Shown: in pieces, positions 8,216 to 16,861 of the stretch
How positions within the stretch are numbered: the stretch's first letter is position 1
How the letters are laid out: each line of letters starts with the position of its first letter
Origin: Oscillospiraceae bacterium
GTDB taxonomy: Bacteria; Bacillota; Clostridia; Oscillospirales; Ruminococcaceae
Assembly: GCA_022508825.1 (NCBI GenBank)
Contig: JAFLUI010000005.1
Span: 1-43,200, forward strand
Direction: 5' to 3'
DNA: 43,200 bases
Notes under the pieces: model-generated
The model's input: the letters and a program-made list of their open reading frames with translations, nothing else
Databases searched by the model: none
What the model was told of the DNA's origin: nothing
Position numbers and translations under genes: made by a program

Positions 8216-8607
8216 CGCAGCACCACATCCGGACCGTCTCCGCCGCCTTCCACTGTGACTGCCACCCTGTTCGGGACGCATATTATCGCTTCTCCCACAT
8301 GGGATACGGCTCCCGTCCTGACGCAGACCCTGTCGCCGCAGTCACTTTCCGTGACAGAGACTGCCCCCTCCCTGACTGTAAAGACCATCCCGGGTATCTG
8401 AGGGTAAGCATATTTTCCCTCCGTGCCAAAGGATATCCTGTCCACAGCCGTCCCGTCAAGAGTTATGACAGCGAAGGACGCCTCAGCGGAAGTCCCCCGT
8501 AAAAGGTACGCTCCGAGAGCAAGTGCCGGTATCAATACTATTATTAATATATCTTTTTTGTCCAGAAGCTTTCTGTTGTTATCCATATTTGTATTTACTG
8601 CTTTCAT
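8212..8607 (-). CDS. NusG domain II-containing membrane-anchored protein
   Basis: A 131-residue protein with one N-terminal membrane helix (DILIIVLIPALALGAYLL), followed by an extracytoplasmic beta-rich NusG_II domain containing GAVSVTESDCGDRVCVRTGAVS and ending ICVPNRVAVTVEG. The cysteine pair in DCGDRVC is characteristic. The ATG at 8607 has GGAGG 11 bases upstream, inside the apbE gene, so it overlaps the apbE end. It lies between apbE and the Gx transporter in one operon, an arrangement known from flavin-based extracytoplasmic electron transfer loci. Direct electron transfer by this protein is not shown by the sequence. Confidence 0.82.
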   Translation of the reverse strand: MKAVNTNMDNNRKLLDKKDILIIVLIPALALGAYLLRGTSAEASFAVITLDGTAVDRISFGTEGKYAYPQIPGMVFTVREGAVSVTESDCGDRVCVRTGAVSHVGEAIICVPNRVAVTVEGGGDGPDVVLR

Positions 8608-9562
8608 CAAGGGTGAATCCTCCGCAGCTTGTGTATACGGCGCCGTTTGCGTCCGCCGCTATTATCCGTATATCTTCGCAGGCGAGCCATTTTTCAAGCT
8701 CTCCGCTGCCTTCAATATAAATAAGTGTGGAGAGAAAGTCCGACTTTATGCCGCCGCCGGGTGTATCTGCCGGGACTATGACCGTCACCGAGGCAAGGTC
8801 TGTTTCTGCAGGGTATCCTGTCTTTGTATCAAGTATATGACAGTATTTCTGCCCGTCTGCTTCAAAGAAGCGCTCGCTTCCTCCGCTGGTGGAGATGAAC
8901 GCCGCCTCCGTTTCGATGATGCCCAGATAACCTGTGCCGGTATCGGGATCGGTGACGGCTGTGTGGAATTTTTCTCCCCCCGGCTTTTGTCCGTAAAGCA
9001 GAGTGGATGAGCTGAGAGAGACAACGGCATAGTCCGTATCCTCTGATGCCGCCAGAGCCTCATATATCCTGTCCAGAGCGTATCCCTTTGCGACAGCTCC
9101 GAAGTCAAGCTTAACGCCCTCCGGAAAGTCCGATGTGTTCTCGGGATAGTCGGTATCGGTCATAAGTGCAAGCGCTTCGGTGATCTCCTCCTGCACCGGC
9201 ACCCTTGGGGAGTCTGTAGAAATGCCCCAGAGACCTGTCAGGGCTCCGCAGGTGATGTTTATTTTATCGCCGTAAAGACGGTCAAGTGCCTTTGTGTCTG
9301 CTATGCAGTCCGTGTACAGACCATTTTCGGGGAGAGCGTCTGCATCGGTGTCATAGCACAGGGAGAAGTTATCGCTCATTTCCGAAAGACAGTCCTGCAC
9401 CGCGTCAAGGATATCCTTGCTGCTGCTGTTTTTGCTGCAGACGGTCACGCTTGTGAGCGTATCAAAGGAGAAGCTCTGTCCTCTTGAAATGTTCCTGCTT
9501 ACGCTGCAGGAGGTCAGGAGAACTGCTGAAATAAGTACGCCGGGCATTATCCGCAGCTTCAC
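8579..9562 (-). CDS. apbE: FAD:protein FMN transferase (flavin transferase lipoprotein)
   Basis: ApbE cleaves FAD and attaches FMN to a threonine in extracytoplasmic flavoproteins such as RnfG and RnfD. The 327-residue product starts at a GTG with AAAGGAGG 7 bases upstream. It has a lipoprotein signal ending LLTSC (lipidated Cys19), DFGAVAKGYALDRIYEAL, an SGGSERFF segment and HILDTKTGYPAE, which are the nucleotide- and Mg-binding signatures. It is probably anchored on the outer face of the membrane. It is first in an operon with the NusG-II and Gx-transporter genes. The RnfG and RnfD acceptors lie a few kilobases downstream in the same orientation. Confidence 0.93.
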   Translation of the reverse strand: MKLRIMPGVLISAVLLTSCSVSRNISRGQSFSFDTLTSVTVCSKNSSSKDILDAVQDCLSEMSDNFSLCYDTDADALPENGLYTDCIADTKALDRLYGDKINITCGALTGLWGISTDSPRVPVQEEITEALALMTDTDYPENTSDFPEGVKLDFGAVAKGYALDRIYEALAASEDTDYAVVSLSSSTLLYGQKPGGEKFHTAVTDPDTGTGYLGIIETEAAFISTSGGSERFFEADGQKYCHILDTKTGYPAETDLASVTVIVPADTPGGGIKSDFLSTLIYIEGSGELEKWLACEDIRIIAADANGAVYTSCGGFTLDESSKYKYG

Positions 9563-9600
9563 AGGGTACCCTCCTTTCTGCATAAAAGCATACACATATT

Positions 9601-9629
9601 ATTATATATCAAATTGCAAATGCAGTCAA
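9601..9629 (-). promoter_or_regulatory. Sigma-A promoter of the apbE operon
   Basis: On the minus strand TTGACT is followed after exactly 17 bases by TATAAT, about 40 bases upstream of the apbE start. This is a near-consensus vegetative promoter. The rest of 9563-9887 is A/T rich and holds no gene that I can support. Confidence 0.8.
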
Positions 9630-9887
9630 TGGAAAATAATATTTTTCTCCGAACCGTCAAACTGCACAAAAATTCTCTCTGAAATTGTACTGCTGAGTAC
9701 AGGCAAAAATCGCATGTTTCCGGATAATATCCTTAAATTTCCATTGAAATTTTTCTCATATTGTTGTATACTGTACTTAACAGTATCATTTTTGGCTTTT
9801 TGCAAGGAAATTTTTTATACATTAAGTATAAAATTGCTAAAATATAAATGTTCACAAAAAATTTTTGACAAAATCAAAAAAAAAAGT

Positions 9888-9914
9888 TAAAGTTTTCAGA
9901 ATTCCTGCCGATAA
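9888..9914 (+). promoter_or_regulatory. Sigma-28 (FliA/SigD) promoter of the late flagellar operon
   Basis: TAAAGTTT, an 11-base spacer, and GCCGATAA match the sigma-28 consensus at every position. It lies about 86 bases upstream of flgM. Because FlgM is the sigma-28 antagonist, this gives a classic negative feedback loop and makes the genes to at least fliS probable sigma-28 targets. Confidence 0.92.
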
Positions 9915-9999
9915 TAAATATAGAGGGATTTTTATCACTGTAATTATGCCCGCTCGCAAATAGTGATTTCAGCGGGAATGAAAGGACGGGATCACCTTT

Positions 10000-10281
10000 A
10001 TGGAAATCAAAAAATATGGTTCGGTAATGCCAGCTTACGCCAAGACCGCTTATGAACCGCCAAAAACAAAGCGGGGCAAGGCAAGTGTAAAGAACACAGA
10101 CAAGGCTGAGTTTTCCTCCGCTTCCAAGTCGGAGGGCGCTGTTGCCGGGGCTAAGGCTTCGGTAAGAAAGGCTGTGGAGAGCTTTGCTTCTCCCGAAACT
10201 ATTGCTGCACTCAAATCCATGATCGCTGACGGTTCTTACGATATTTCTGCAGAAGACGTTGCTTCTGCTATACTGGACTAA
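10000..10281 (+). CDS. flgM: Anti-sigma-28 factor
   Basis: A 93-residue FlgM. The N-terminal half is polar and disordered (PPKTKRGKASVKNTDKAEFSS). The C-terminal half carries the sigma-binding helices ETIAALKSMIADGSYDISAEDVASAIL, the conserved FlgM signature. It holds SigD/FliA inactive until the hook is finished and FlgM is exported. It is the first gene behind a perfect sigma-28 promoter, next to flgN, flgK and flgL, as in Bacillus and Clostridia. Confidence 0.92.
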   Translation: MEIKKYGSVMPAYAKTAYEPPKTKRGKASVKNTDKAEFSSASKSEGAVAGAKASVRKAVESFASPETIAALKSMIADGSYDISAEDVASAILD

Positions 10282-10366
10282 GGTCCGGAGAATGTCTGAG
10301 AGTCTGTGATCACGGGGCAGATCGTGCTGCACCGATCTATCCATTAGATAGCGAAAGGAATGCTTT

Positions 10367-10819
10367 ATGGCTGATTACGCAAGATTAATTGATTTTTTTG
10401 ATGAGTACATCGAACATTACAGGGAATTTAAAACATTTGAGGTCTCCAAGCTGGATATGCTCAATAAAAATCAGATAGAACAGCTCAGCAGTTCACTTTC
10501 TACAGAGCAGGCTCTGATAATGAAGACCAATTCTATGGAAACAAAAAGAATGAAGCTTCTTGAAGGAGTAGAGGGAACTAACTTTACTGAGGTCATCGAC
10601 AAAGCTCCTGCAGAGTTCAAAGGCAGATTATCGGAACAGCATGAAGAGCTGTCTTATCTGATATATAAGATCAAGGAGCTGAATGATATCGCAAACGGCA
10701 TCGTTTCCAAGCGGCTCAAGTTCATACAGAACAAAACTGCCGAGCTTGATGTTTACGACGGCAAAGGGTCCGTCAAGCGGGAACACGCCACAAAAGCGGC
10801 GATACTTAAAAATGTATGA
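10367..10819 (+). CDS. flgN: FlgN-type flagellar export chaperone
   Basis: A 150-residue, almost entirely helical protein (DYARLIDFFDEYIEHYREFKTFEVSKLDML, then long coiled-coil helices). This is the shape and size of FlgN, the cytosolic chaperone that escorts FlgK and FlgL to the export gate. Sequence conservation in the family is low, so the call relies on the position between flgM and flgK as well as the fold pattern. The ATG follows AAAGGAATGCTTT. The 17-base gap to flgK supports cotranscription. Confidence 0.8.
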   Translation: MADYARLIDFFDEYIEHYREFKTFEVSKLDMLNKNQIEQLSSSLSTEQALIMKTNSMETKRMKLLEGVEGTNFTEVIDKAPAEFKGRLSEQHEELSYLIYKIKELNDIANGIVSKRLKFIQNKTAELDVYDGKGSVKREHATKAAILKNV

Positions 10820-10836
10820 GAAAGGATCTGATATAA

Positions 10837-13800
10837 ATGGCGTCAAGCTTTATGGGACTTTATGTTCAGCGTGATGCGCTGCTTCTGTCGCAGAAATCTC
10901 TGGACATTACAGGCAATAATATATCCAATATACATACTGCAGGATATACAAGACAAAGAGTAGATATATGCTCTATAGCAAATGCAAGAGGTACTCTCGG
11001 ATATAATACATCCGTTACACTGGCAGGAAGGGGCTCACAGGCTATCGGTGTGGCTCAGGTGCGTGACAGGCTTCTTGACAAGAAGGTAAGAGATTACAGC
11101 GCTGATCTTTGTAATGTCGGCGTAAGGGTCAATGTTCTCAAGGATATAGAGGATCTTTTTGACAGCATTGAAGCTGATGCAAACCTGGAATACCTTGATG
11201 CTGCAAGCCTTACATCAATGCTCAGCAAGCTGAAATCTGCTCTGGAGGGCTTCTCCGCTGACGATGCAAGCAGAACAGAGATAGCAAATATCGTTATCAA
11301 TACTGCAAAGAGCCTTGCTCAGGGCGTAAATAATATCGACCAGAGACTTACTGACCTGTGCGAGCAGTCTTTGGGCGACATCAGAGAGACAGTGGACAGA
11401 GTAAACATTATTCTGTCACAGATGGGTCAGCTCAATCAGCAGATCAAAAACGCCTATGTTTCAATGGGCTATATATCAAGAACAAACAATAACTATGAGG
11501 TCATGAAAGATTACGGACCTCTTGAGCTTAAGGACGAAATGAACAAGCTTCTTGACGAGCTTGCACAGTACGGAAATATTGATTTCAAGGAAGAGGATGA
11601 CGGTACATTTACCGTTAAATTTGCAGGTCAGGTCGTAGTTGAGGGCAAGAAATACGCTCAGATGGCAATGACAGAGGAAAGCCCCAGATCCACAGAGCTT
11701 GCTTTTGTTATAACAAAGGCTGAACGCGACAAGGACGGCGAGATCATAGGCGGTCTTTATGATAAGGATGACTGGTATGAGCTGCACGTTGCCAACGGTA
11801 CAAACGGAAACGGTCAGGATCTTGTAAGAAAGGCTCTGAAGGAATATGTTGGTCTGAGGGGCGAGGATATAGACCTGACCAACATCACAGGAAAGCGCGG
11901 AGCCGGTTCATATTACCTTGACAGCGGTTCTCTCAGAGGCTACCTCGATATGTACAACGGCAGAGGTGCTTATGCGGATAATGCATACAGCGGAGGTCTT
12001 CAGGCAGCAGCAGATGCATTCCAGGAGTTTGCCGATAAGATTACTGCGGCAAATACGGCTCTCGGAAAGCTGGCAGGCAATCCTACAGGTGATGACCTTA
12101 TGAAAATTTACGATGCTCTGAAGGCTATCGGCGCAGAGTTCACCTTCGATGATGAGAAAAATGAGTATCTTGTGAAGCTGAATGATGTAGTGATCTATGA
12201 TAATACAAAGGGCATCAATAAAACTCTTACATTTACTCCTGATGAAAATTTAAACGGAGTTGTCAGTGCGGGCGGTCAGGAAATAATGACTGTATCCAAT
12301 TCACATCAGATAGTGCAGAGACAGGTCGATCTGGCTAACAATGCTATACAGAAGCTTCTGGCAGCTAATGAGGCTGCAATGGCATCTACCCCTCCTGATC
12401 TTACAAAGGCACTTGATCCTGCGGAGCTCAACGAGCTGATCGAGATATTGAGAAGCAGCGTGGGAGCACAGCTCAAGATAGATGAGCAGACAGGCGATTA
12501 TGCGTTCCCTTATTCAGTAGAAGTGAACGGGGTAATGATCCTTGAAGGCAAAACTGCAAAGGAGCTTAAGCTGAGGAATCCCGATGAGCCTAATTCTCTC
12601 GGAAATGTAGAGATATATGTTGATCCTTCAGAGGAGGAGACAGCAGAACAGGTCAAGACTGCCAATGCTGCTCTTGCAAGGCTTCAGCAGGCAGTAGCAG
12701 CTGCAAAGGCAAAAAACAGGTCTACTGTAGACAAGGGAGTCCTCAATGAGATCGCAAGAGATCTTAAGAACTCAATAGGCGTTGATATCATAGGCGATAA
12801 GCCTGAGGATTACAAGGTCGTACTGAACGGCGTGACGCTCTTTGAGAACGGAAGCGTGAAGGAAACACTTGCTGCCGGAAAGGATGCCGACGGAAATCCT
12901 GCATATATTGTGAAAGGCGAGCCTATACCTGCTAAGGTCGATGTTGTAAGAACCATCACAACAAACGGTGAGAACGGAATAGAATACTACCGTGATATGC
13001 TCAATGCATTTGTTAAAACTATCACGGAAGAATTCAACAAGGTGTATAAGGGCGTTGAGGTGCAGAGCAACGAATATAAAGCGTTCAGTAAGGATGTTGA
13101 GCTTGCTAACGCTTATCTCAGAGAGCTTGCTTCAGGAAATATTAGCGAGGGCAGAAAGGACGTTATTGAAGCAGCTTTTAAAGAGATGTTTTTTCAAGGC
13201 TGCGATATAGAAATAAACGATGCGGGAAACGGCAGATATACAGTTATTTGGGATGGTCATGAAGTGCTCAATGCGGACGGGGAGGTAACAGAGCTCAGGC
13301 TCGTTACCGATATGGGCGATCCGGATCCAAACAGCTCAACACTCATGATCGGTGATGAACGCAGACATACCATTACTAACTATGTCACCAAAAATTATGA
13401 GATGTTTACCTTTGATACGGATAATTTCCGCAGAGCTGCCGAGACATTCAGAATAGCAGATGACTGGCTCCACGATCCCATATTCATTGCCGATCCTACA
13501 AAGGACAACAGATTTGAGGAACTGGACAACATCTACGTAAACAAGCTTCTGGGTATCTTTTCCAAAGATGCTACTGCAAAGCTCAACTACAGAGACGGCT
13601 TCGGTCACGGAGAAAAGAACAGCTTCACTCTTGAACAGTATATCGACCATATCAGCGGAAATCTGGGAGATGACATCGGAAGAGCGACATTTATATATAC
13701 CGATACAGATATATGGCTTACCGGTCTTGAAGAGGACAGAAGCGGTGTTATGGATGTTTCCATGAACGAAGAGGGTATCAGCATGATGAACTATCAGAAA

Positions 13801-13890
13801 TGGTATAACGCTATTTCAAGAATGATATCCACTATGGACGAGGCTCTTGATAAGCTTATCAACCAGACCGGACTTGTTGGTCTCAGATAA
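10837..13890 (+). CDS. flgK: Flagellar hook-associated protein 1, greatly enlarged
   Basis: FlgK joins the hook to the filament. The N-terminal rod-type helix GLYVQRDALLLSQKSLDITGNNISNIHTAGYTRQRV and the C-terminal helix (NEEGISMMNYQKWYNAISRMISTMDEALDKLI) are canonical. The protein is 1017 residues, roughly twice the usual size. The normal middle segment, DEMNKLLDELAQYGNIDF followed by a strand-rich end VKFAGQVVVEG (about residues 232-271), seems to recur in diverged form around 426-467, 532-581, 637-682 and 778-826. In most copies a helical linker such as TANAALARLQQAV comes first. The extra domains should protrude from the junction surface. It is in an operon with flgN and flgL. Confidence 0.93.
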   Translation: MASSFMGLYVQRDALLLSQKSLDITGNNISNIHTAGYTRQRVDICSIANARGTLGYNTSVTLAGRGSQAIGVAQVRDRLLDKKVRDYSADLCNVGVRVNVLKDIEDLFDSIEADANLEYLDAASLTSMLSKLKSALEGFSADDASRTEIANIVINTAKSLAQGVNNIDQRLTDLCEQSLGDIRETVDRVNIILSQMGQLNQQIKNAYVSMGYISRTNNNYEVMKDYGPLELKDEMNKLLDELAQYGNIDFKEEDDGTFTVKFAGQVVVEGKKYAQMAMTEESPRSTELAFVITKAERDKDGEIIGGLYDKDDWYELHVANGTNGNGQDLVRKALKEYVGLRGEDIDLTNITGKRGAGSYYLDSGSLRGYLDMYNGRGAYADNAYSGGLQAAADAFQEFADKITAANTALGKLAGNPTGDDLMKIYDALKAIGAEFTFDDEKNEYLVKLNDVVIYDNTKGINKTLTFTPDENLNGVVSAGGQEIMTVSNSHQIVQRQVDLANNAIQKLLAANEAAMASTPPDLTKALDPAELNELIEILRSSVGAQLKIDEQTGDYAFPYSVEVNGVMILEGKTAKELKLRNPDEPNSLGNVEIYVDPSEEETAEQVKTANAALARLQQAVAAAKAKNRSTVDKGVLNEIARDLKNSIGVDIIGDKPEDYKVVLNGVTLFENGSVKETLAAGKDADGNPAYIVKGEPIPAKVDVVRTITTNGENGIEYYRDMLNAFVKTITEEFNKVYKGVEVQSNEYKAFSKDVELANAYLRELASGNISEGRKDVIEAAFKEMFFQGCDIEINDAGNGRYTVIWDGHEVLNADGEVTELRLVTDMGDPDPNSSTLMIGDERRHTITNYVTKNYEMFTFDTDNFRRAAETFRIADDWLHDPIFIADPTKDNRFEELDNIYVNKLLGIFSKDATAKLNYRDGFGHGEKNSFTLEQYIDHISGNLGDDIGRATFIYTDTDIWLTGLEEDRSGVMDVSMNEEGISMMNYQKWYNAISRMISTMDEALDKLINQTGLVGLR

Positions 13891-13919
13891 ATGATATAAA
13901 CTGAAAGGAATGATGCTCT

Positions 13920-15401
13920 GTGAGAATTACAGAAAATATTACAAAGGGTATGTACCTCAGAAACCATAACAGAAGCCAGTCAAGCCTGCTGAAAAGCTAT
14001 ACAAGGATAATGACTCAGCGTCAGTTCAACAGGGTCTCTGAAGATACCATCAACGGAAACAATGCCATGTCTCTGCGCCGTCAGCTGCGCAACCTTAAAA
14101 TGTACAATACAAACCTCAGCACTGCAAAGGAGCTTTTCAATGCTGCTGAGACTAACCTCAATAAGATAGGTCACGACCTTTATATTTCAGTAGAGGAAAA
14201 TCTCGTTGCTGCAGTAAACGGCACATGGTCACAGCAGGAGCGTGATATCTATGCTCAAGAGCTTAACGAGATCGCAGAAGAAATGGTGAACTGCCTTAAC
14301 GGCGATTTTGCCGAGAGAAATATATTCGGCGGTACAAACAACAGCAGTGCTCCTTTCAGACTTGAACGTGTACTCATGTTCGACGATACAGGAACAGAGG
14401 TCGAGCAGAAAGATGCTGACGGCAATTATATCTATAATTATACCGACCCGGACGGAAATAAATTGATAGCAACAGAAAAAGAGATCCAGGAAATGGTGGA
14501 CGAACATAACAAAGCGCTGCTGAATGATCCTGACGATCCTGAGTCCGGTTACAGAGATGATGTTGATCCTGATGAAATATGGACAACAGACAGTTTTGCT
14601 CAGGGTGATAAGTTCAAAGCAAAGGAAGTAGTTTATCCGCCTAACTGGAAGGAATATTATGAGTATGACGCTGATGGAAATATCAATGTAAAAGAAGGAA
14701 TAGCTCTTGATGATATTCCCAGAACAGTTCTTTACAACGGAGTGCCTGTAAGCTTTGATGCTCTGGGTATCAAGGAACCTGCAGATATGAGATATGATGT
14801 GGTCACTGTCAATGTAGCAAAGAACGGAAACTTTGATTATAAGCACAGCGAATTCATGCTCAGTGAAGAGACTATCAAGTATGCTCAGTTAAATAACGAT
14901 AATTCCTGTATCTTCCCCGGTTCAAAGCCTGTTTATGTTGATATCGGCATCGGCATAAGATACGATAACAAGTATGAGGTAGATCCGCAGACAGCACTTG
15001 ATATTTCCATAAACGGCGCTGCTGTTGCAGGATGCGGAATGGAAACCGATATTGAAGGCAAGACTTTCAGCAAAAACCTGATTCAGCTGGTACTGGATGC
15101 TGCAGAAGCACTCAAAAGAGGCGACAGGGATTATGCAAACGATGTTATCGACAGAGCTAACCTTGCAAACAATGGCGTTCTTACACAGATAACCACACTT
15201 GGTTCAAAGCAGAATGATATTGCATTCTATGAGGACAGAAACAAGGATTATGATTATAACCTCAAAGAGCGTCAGAACCTTATCGAGGGTACCGATATGG
15301 AAGCAGAGATCATGAACTGGTACAATCTTCAGGCAGCTTATGATGCATTCCTTAAGATCGGCACAAGCGTTATCCCATCCAGTATTTTTGATTTTGTATA
15401 A
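13920..15401 (+). CDS. flgL: Flagellar hook-associated protein 3, enlarged
   Basis: FlgL connects FlgK to flagellin. It starts at GTG (RITENITKGMYLRNHNRSQSSLLKSYTRIMTQRQFNRVSEDTI), the family N-terminal helix with its RVSEDP-like motif. It ends with the matching helix (NLIEGTDMEAEIMNWYNLQAAYDAFLKIGTSVIPSSIFDFV). At 493 residues it is about 200 longer than typical. The inserted middle is acidic (DADGNYIYNYTDPDGNK, NDPDDPESGYRDDVDPDEIW) and probably forms an exposed domain. AAAGGAATGATGCTCT precedes the GTG; no better ATG is available. It lies 29 bases after flgK. Confidence 0.93.
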   Translation: MRITENITKGMYLRNHNRSQSSLLKSYTRIMTQRQFNRVSEDTINGNNAMSLRRQLRNLKMYNTNLSTAKELFNAAETNLNKIGHDLYISVEENLVAAVNGTWSQQERDIYAQELNEIAEEMVNCLNGDFAERNIFGGTNNSSAPFRLERVLMFDDTGTEVEQKDADGNYIYNYTDPDGNKLIATEKEIQEMVDEHNKALLNDPDDPESGYRDDVDPDEIWTTDSFAQGDKFKAKEVVYPPNWKEYYEYDADGNINVKEGIALDDIPRTVLYNGVPVSFDALGIKEPADMRYDVVTVNVAKNGNFDYKHSEFMLSEETIKYAQLNNDNSCIFPGSKPVYVDIGIGIRYDNKYEVDPQTALDISINGAAVAGCGMETDIEGKTFSKNLIQLVLDAAEALKRGDRDYANDVIDRANLANNGVLTQITTLGSKQNDIAFYEDRNKDYDYNLKERQNLIEGTDMEAEIMNWYNLQAAYDAFLKIGTSVIPSSIFDFV

Positions 15402-15460
15402 TTTTCGGGATACTTGAAAACGGACGTTTGATGAGAAAAATTGTGTGTCCGGCGGCTTTT

Positions 15461-15492
15461 CCGTAAGCGGAGTACCGGCCTCCGCTTTCCGG
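15461..15492 (+). other. Hairpin between flgL and the DUF6470 gene
   Basis: CCGTAAGCGGAG and CTCCGCTTTCCGG can pair into a roughly 11-bp stem with one bulge. There is no T run after it, so it is more likely an mRNA stability or processing element than a terminator. The surrounding GC-rich stretch is unlike the neighbouring genes. Confidence 0.4.
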
Positions 15493-15556
15493 ATGCTTCT
15501 TAAAAGACAGCTAAATATTATGAAAGGAGAAGCCTCCTGCGGAGGCGCAATTACCT

Positions 15557-16147
15557 ATGGAACAGCTTTTAAATATAACACGTATCCCTATTAAAGTGGA
15601 GGTAAAGGTTCACCGGGGTGAGCTTAAAGAAGTTGAAAATCCTACAGGCAAACCGGGCAGCGCTCCATCAGTCAGAGTGTCTGCAATGCAGGACGGCGGT
15701 ATCCGTATGCAGGCTGAGCCTTACAAAATGAACCTCTCGGAGGTCAGGAATTATGACTCTTATATCCCGTCGGGAGATAATGGCATAACTCTTACATATG
15801 AGGGAATCGCAAAGCTTGCTGATGGTGCGGCTAAGGCTTCTGCAGGCGGAGCTCAGGGCGGGAGAAAGGTTTCAAGCAATATTGAAGCGGTGCTCCAGTC
15901 TCTTCCTAAAAACAAGAACAGCGCAGTAAGCTATTCAAACGGAACACTCAGCATAAATTATCAGATGAGAAATCTGGAAAGTGTGGCATATAATTCAGAA
16001 AGACCGGAATTTGAATTTATCCCGGGCAGCATAGAATTTATAATCGAGCAGATGCCGGGTCTTGACATAGAGTATTTAGGCGATCCTATCTATTTCCCAA
16101 GAAGCGCGGATCCTAATTATGAACCGCCTCTTGATGTCAAGGCTTGA
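15557..16147 (+). CDS. DUF6470 family flagellar-locus protein (YviE-like)
   Basis: A 196-residue soluble protein of unknown biochemical role. The opening LLNITRIPIKVEVKVHRGEL and the central AEPYKMNLSEVRNYDSY correspond to the DUF6470/YviE family, which in Bacillus lies between flgL and fliW exactly as here. The C-terminus FEFIPGSIEFIIEQMPGLDIEYLGDPIYFPRS also fits. It may be part of the FliW-CsrA control layer or a secreted or assembly factor; the sequence gives no catalytic motif. The start has GAAAGGAG about 30 bases upstream and weaker spacing, so the exact start is less certain. Confidence 0.8.
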   Translation: MEQLLNITRIPIKVEVKVHRGELKEVENPTGKPGSAPSVRVSAMQDGGIRMQAEPYKMNLSEVRNYDSYIPSGDNGITLTYEGIAKLADGAAKASAGGAQGGRKVSSNIEAVLQSLPKNKNSAVSYSNGTLSINYQMRNLESVAYNSERPEFEFIPGSIEFIIEQMPGLDIEYLGDPIYFPRSADPNYEPPLDVKA

Positions 16148-16159
16148 TGAGAGGAAGTC

Positions 16160-16597
16160 ATGATGACTATAAAAACACGAGATTTCGGTGAACAGAATAT
16201 AACTGAAAATAAAATAATTGCATTTCCCGAGGGTCTGTACGCCTTTGAGGAGGAACGCAGATTCGTTATGCTGTCGCCGCTTGGTGAAAATGTTTACCCT
16301 GCCTGGCTTCAGAGTGTAGATAACGAAAATCTTTGCTTTATTGTTTTTGATCCCGAACAGATAGTCACTGACTATTCAGTAACAGTCGAGTCGGAAAGCA
16401 TACGTGCAATAGAGCTTGAAAAGGACAGCAAGCCTGATTATCTGGTACTTGCAGTTGTTCCCGAGGAATATAAAAATACCACGGTGAACCTTAAAAGTCC
16501 GATAATAATAAATGCGGATAAAATGCTTGCAGTCCAGGCAATAGCTGCAGAGAGCTATCCGATAAAGTTCCCCATCTTTAAAAAGGAGGGAGAATAA
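16160..16597 (+). CDS. fliW: Flagellar assembly factor, CsrA antagonist
   Basis: FliW binds CsrA allosterically and, when displaced by flagellin, releases it, so flagellin synthesis is matched to secretion. The 145-residue product has the family pattern: KIIAFPEGLYAFEEERRFVML, then YPAWLQSVDNENLCFIVFDPEQIVTDY and a C-terminal LKSPIIINADKMLAVQAIAAES. Two ATGs occur in tandem (16160, 16163) after GAGGAAGTC; either could be used. Its stop overlaps the csrA start by one base (TAATG), so the two antagonists are made together. Confidence 0.95.
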   Translation: MMTIKTRDFGEQNITENKIIAFPEGLYAFEEERRFVMLSPLGENVYPAWLQSVDNENLCFIVFDPEQIVTDYSVTVESESIRAIELEKDSKPDYLVLAVVPEEYKNTTVNLKSPIIINADKMLAVQAIAAESYPIKFPIFKKEGE

Positions 16598-16827
16598 TGC
16601 TGGTAATAACCCGAAAAGCCGGAGAGGGTCTTCGCATGGGCGAGGATATCCGGGTGACAGTGGTTGAGATCTCCAAAGACAGGGTAAAGCTTGGCATTGA
16701 AGCCCCCTCTGATATAAGGATAATCCGCAATGAGCTTTTCGATACGGAAAAATTCAATATCCAGGCAGCTGTAAAAAAACCTGCTGCTGATCTGCTGTCA
16801 TTGATAAAAAATCAACAGGGCGGATAA
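16597..16827 (+). CDS. csrA: Carbon storage / translational regulator
   Basis: A 76-residue RNA-binding protein that represses translation by binding GGA motifs over ribosome sites, classically of flagellin mRNA in Gram-positive bacteria. The signature MLVITRKAGEGLRMGEDIRVTVVEISKDRVKLGIEAP is complete, including the conserved Arg in the RVKLGIEAP strand. A longer helical C-terminal tail (FNIQAAVKKPAADLLSLIKNQ) is the type that contacts FliW. It is translationally coupled to fliW. Flagellin itself is not in this window. Confidence 0.96.
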   Translation: MLVITRKAGEGLRMGEDIRVTVVEISKDRVKLGIEAPSDIRIIRNELFDTEKFNIQAAVKKPAADLLSLIKNQQGG

Positions 16828-16861
16828 GCCCGTAAAATTCTAATAGGAAAGGACGATTTAT

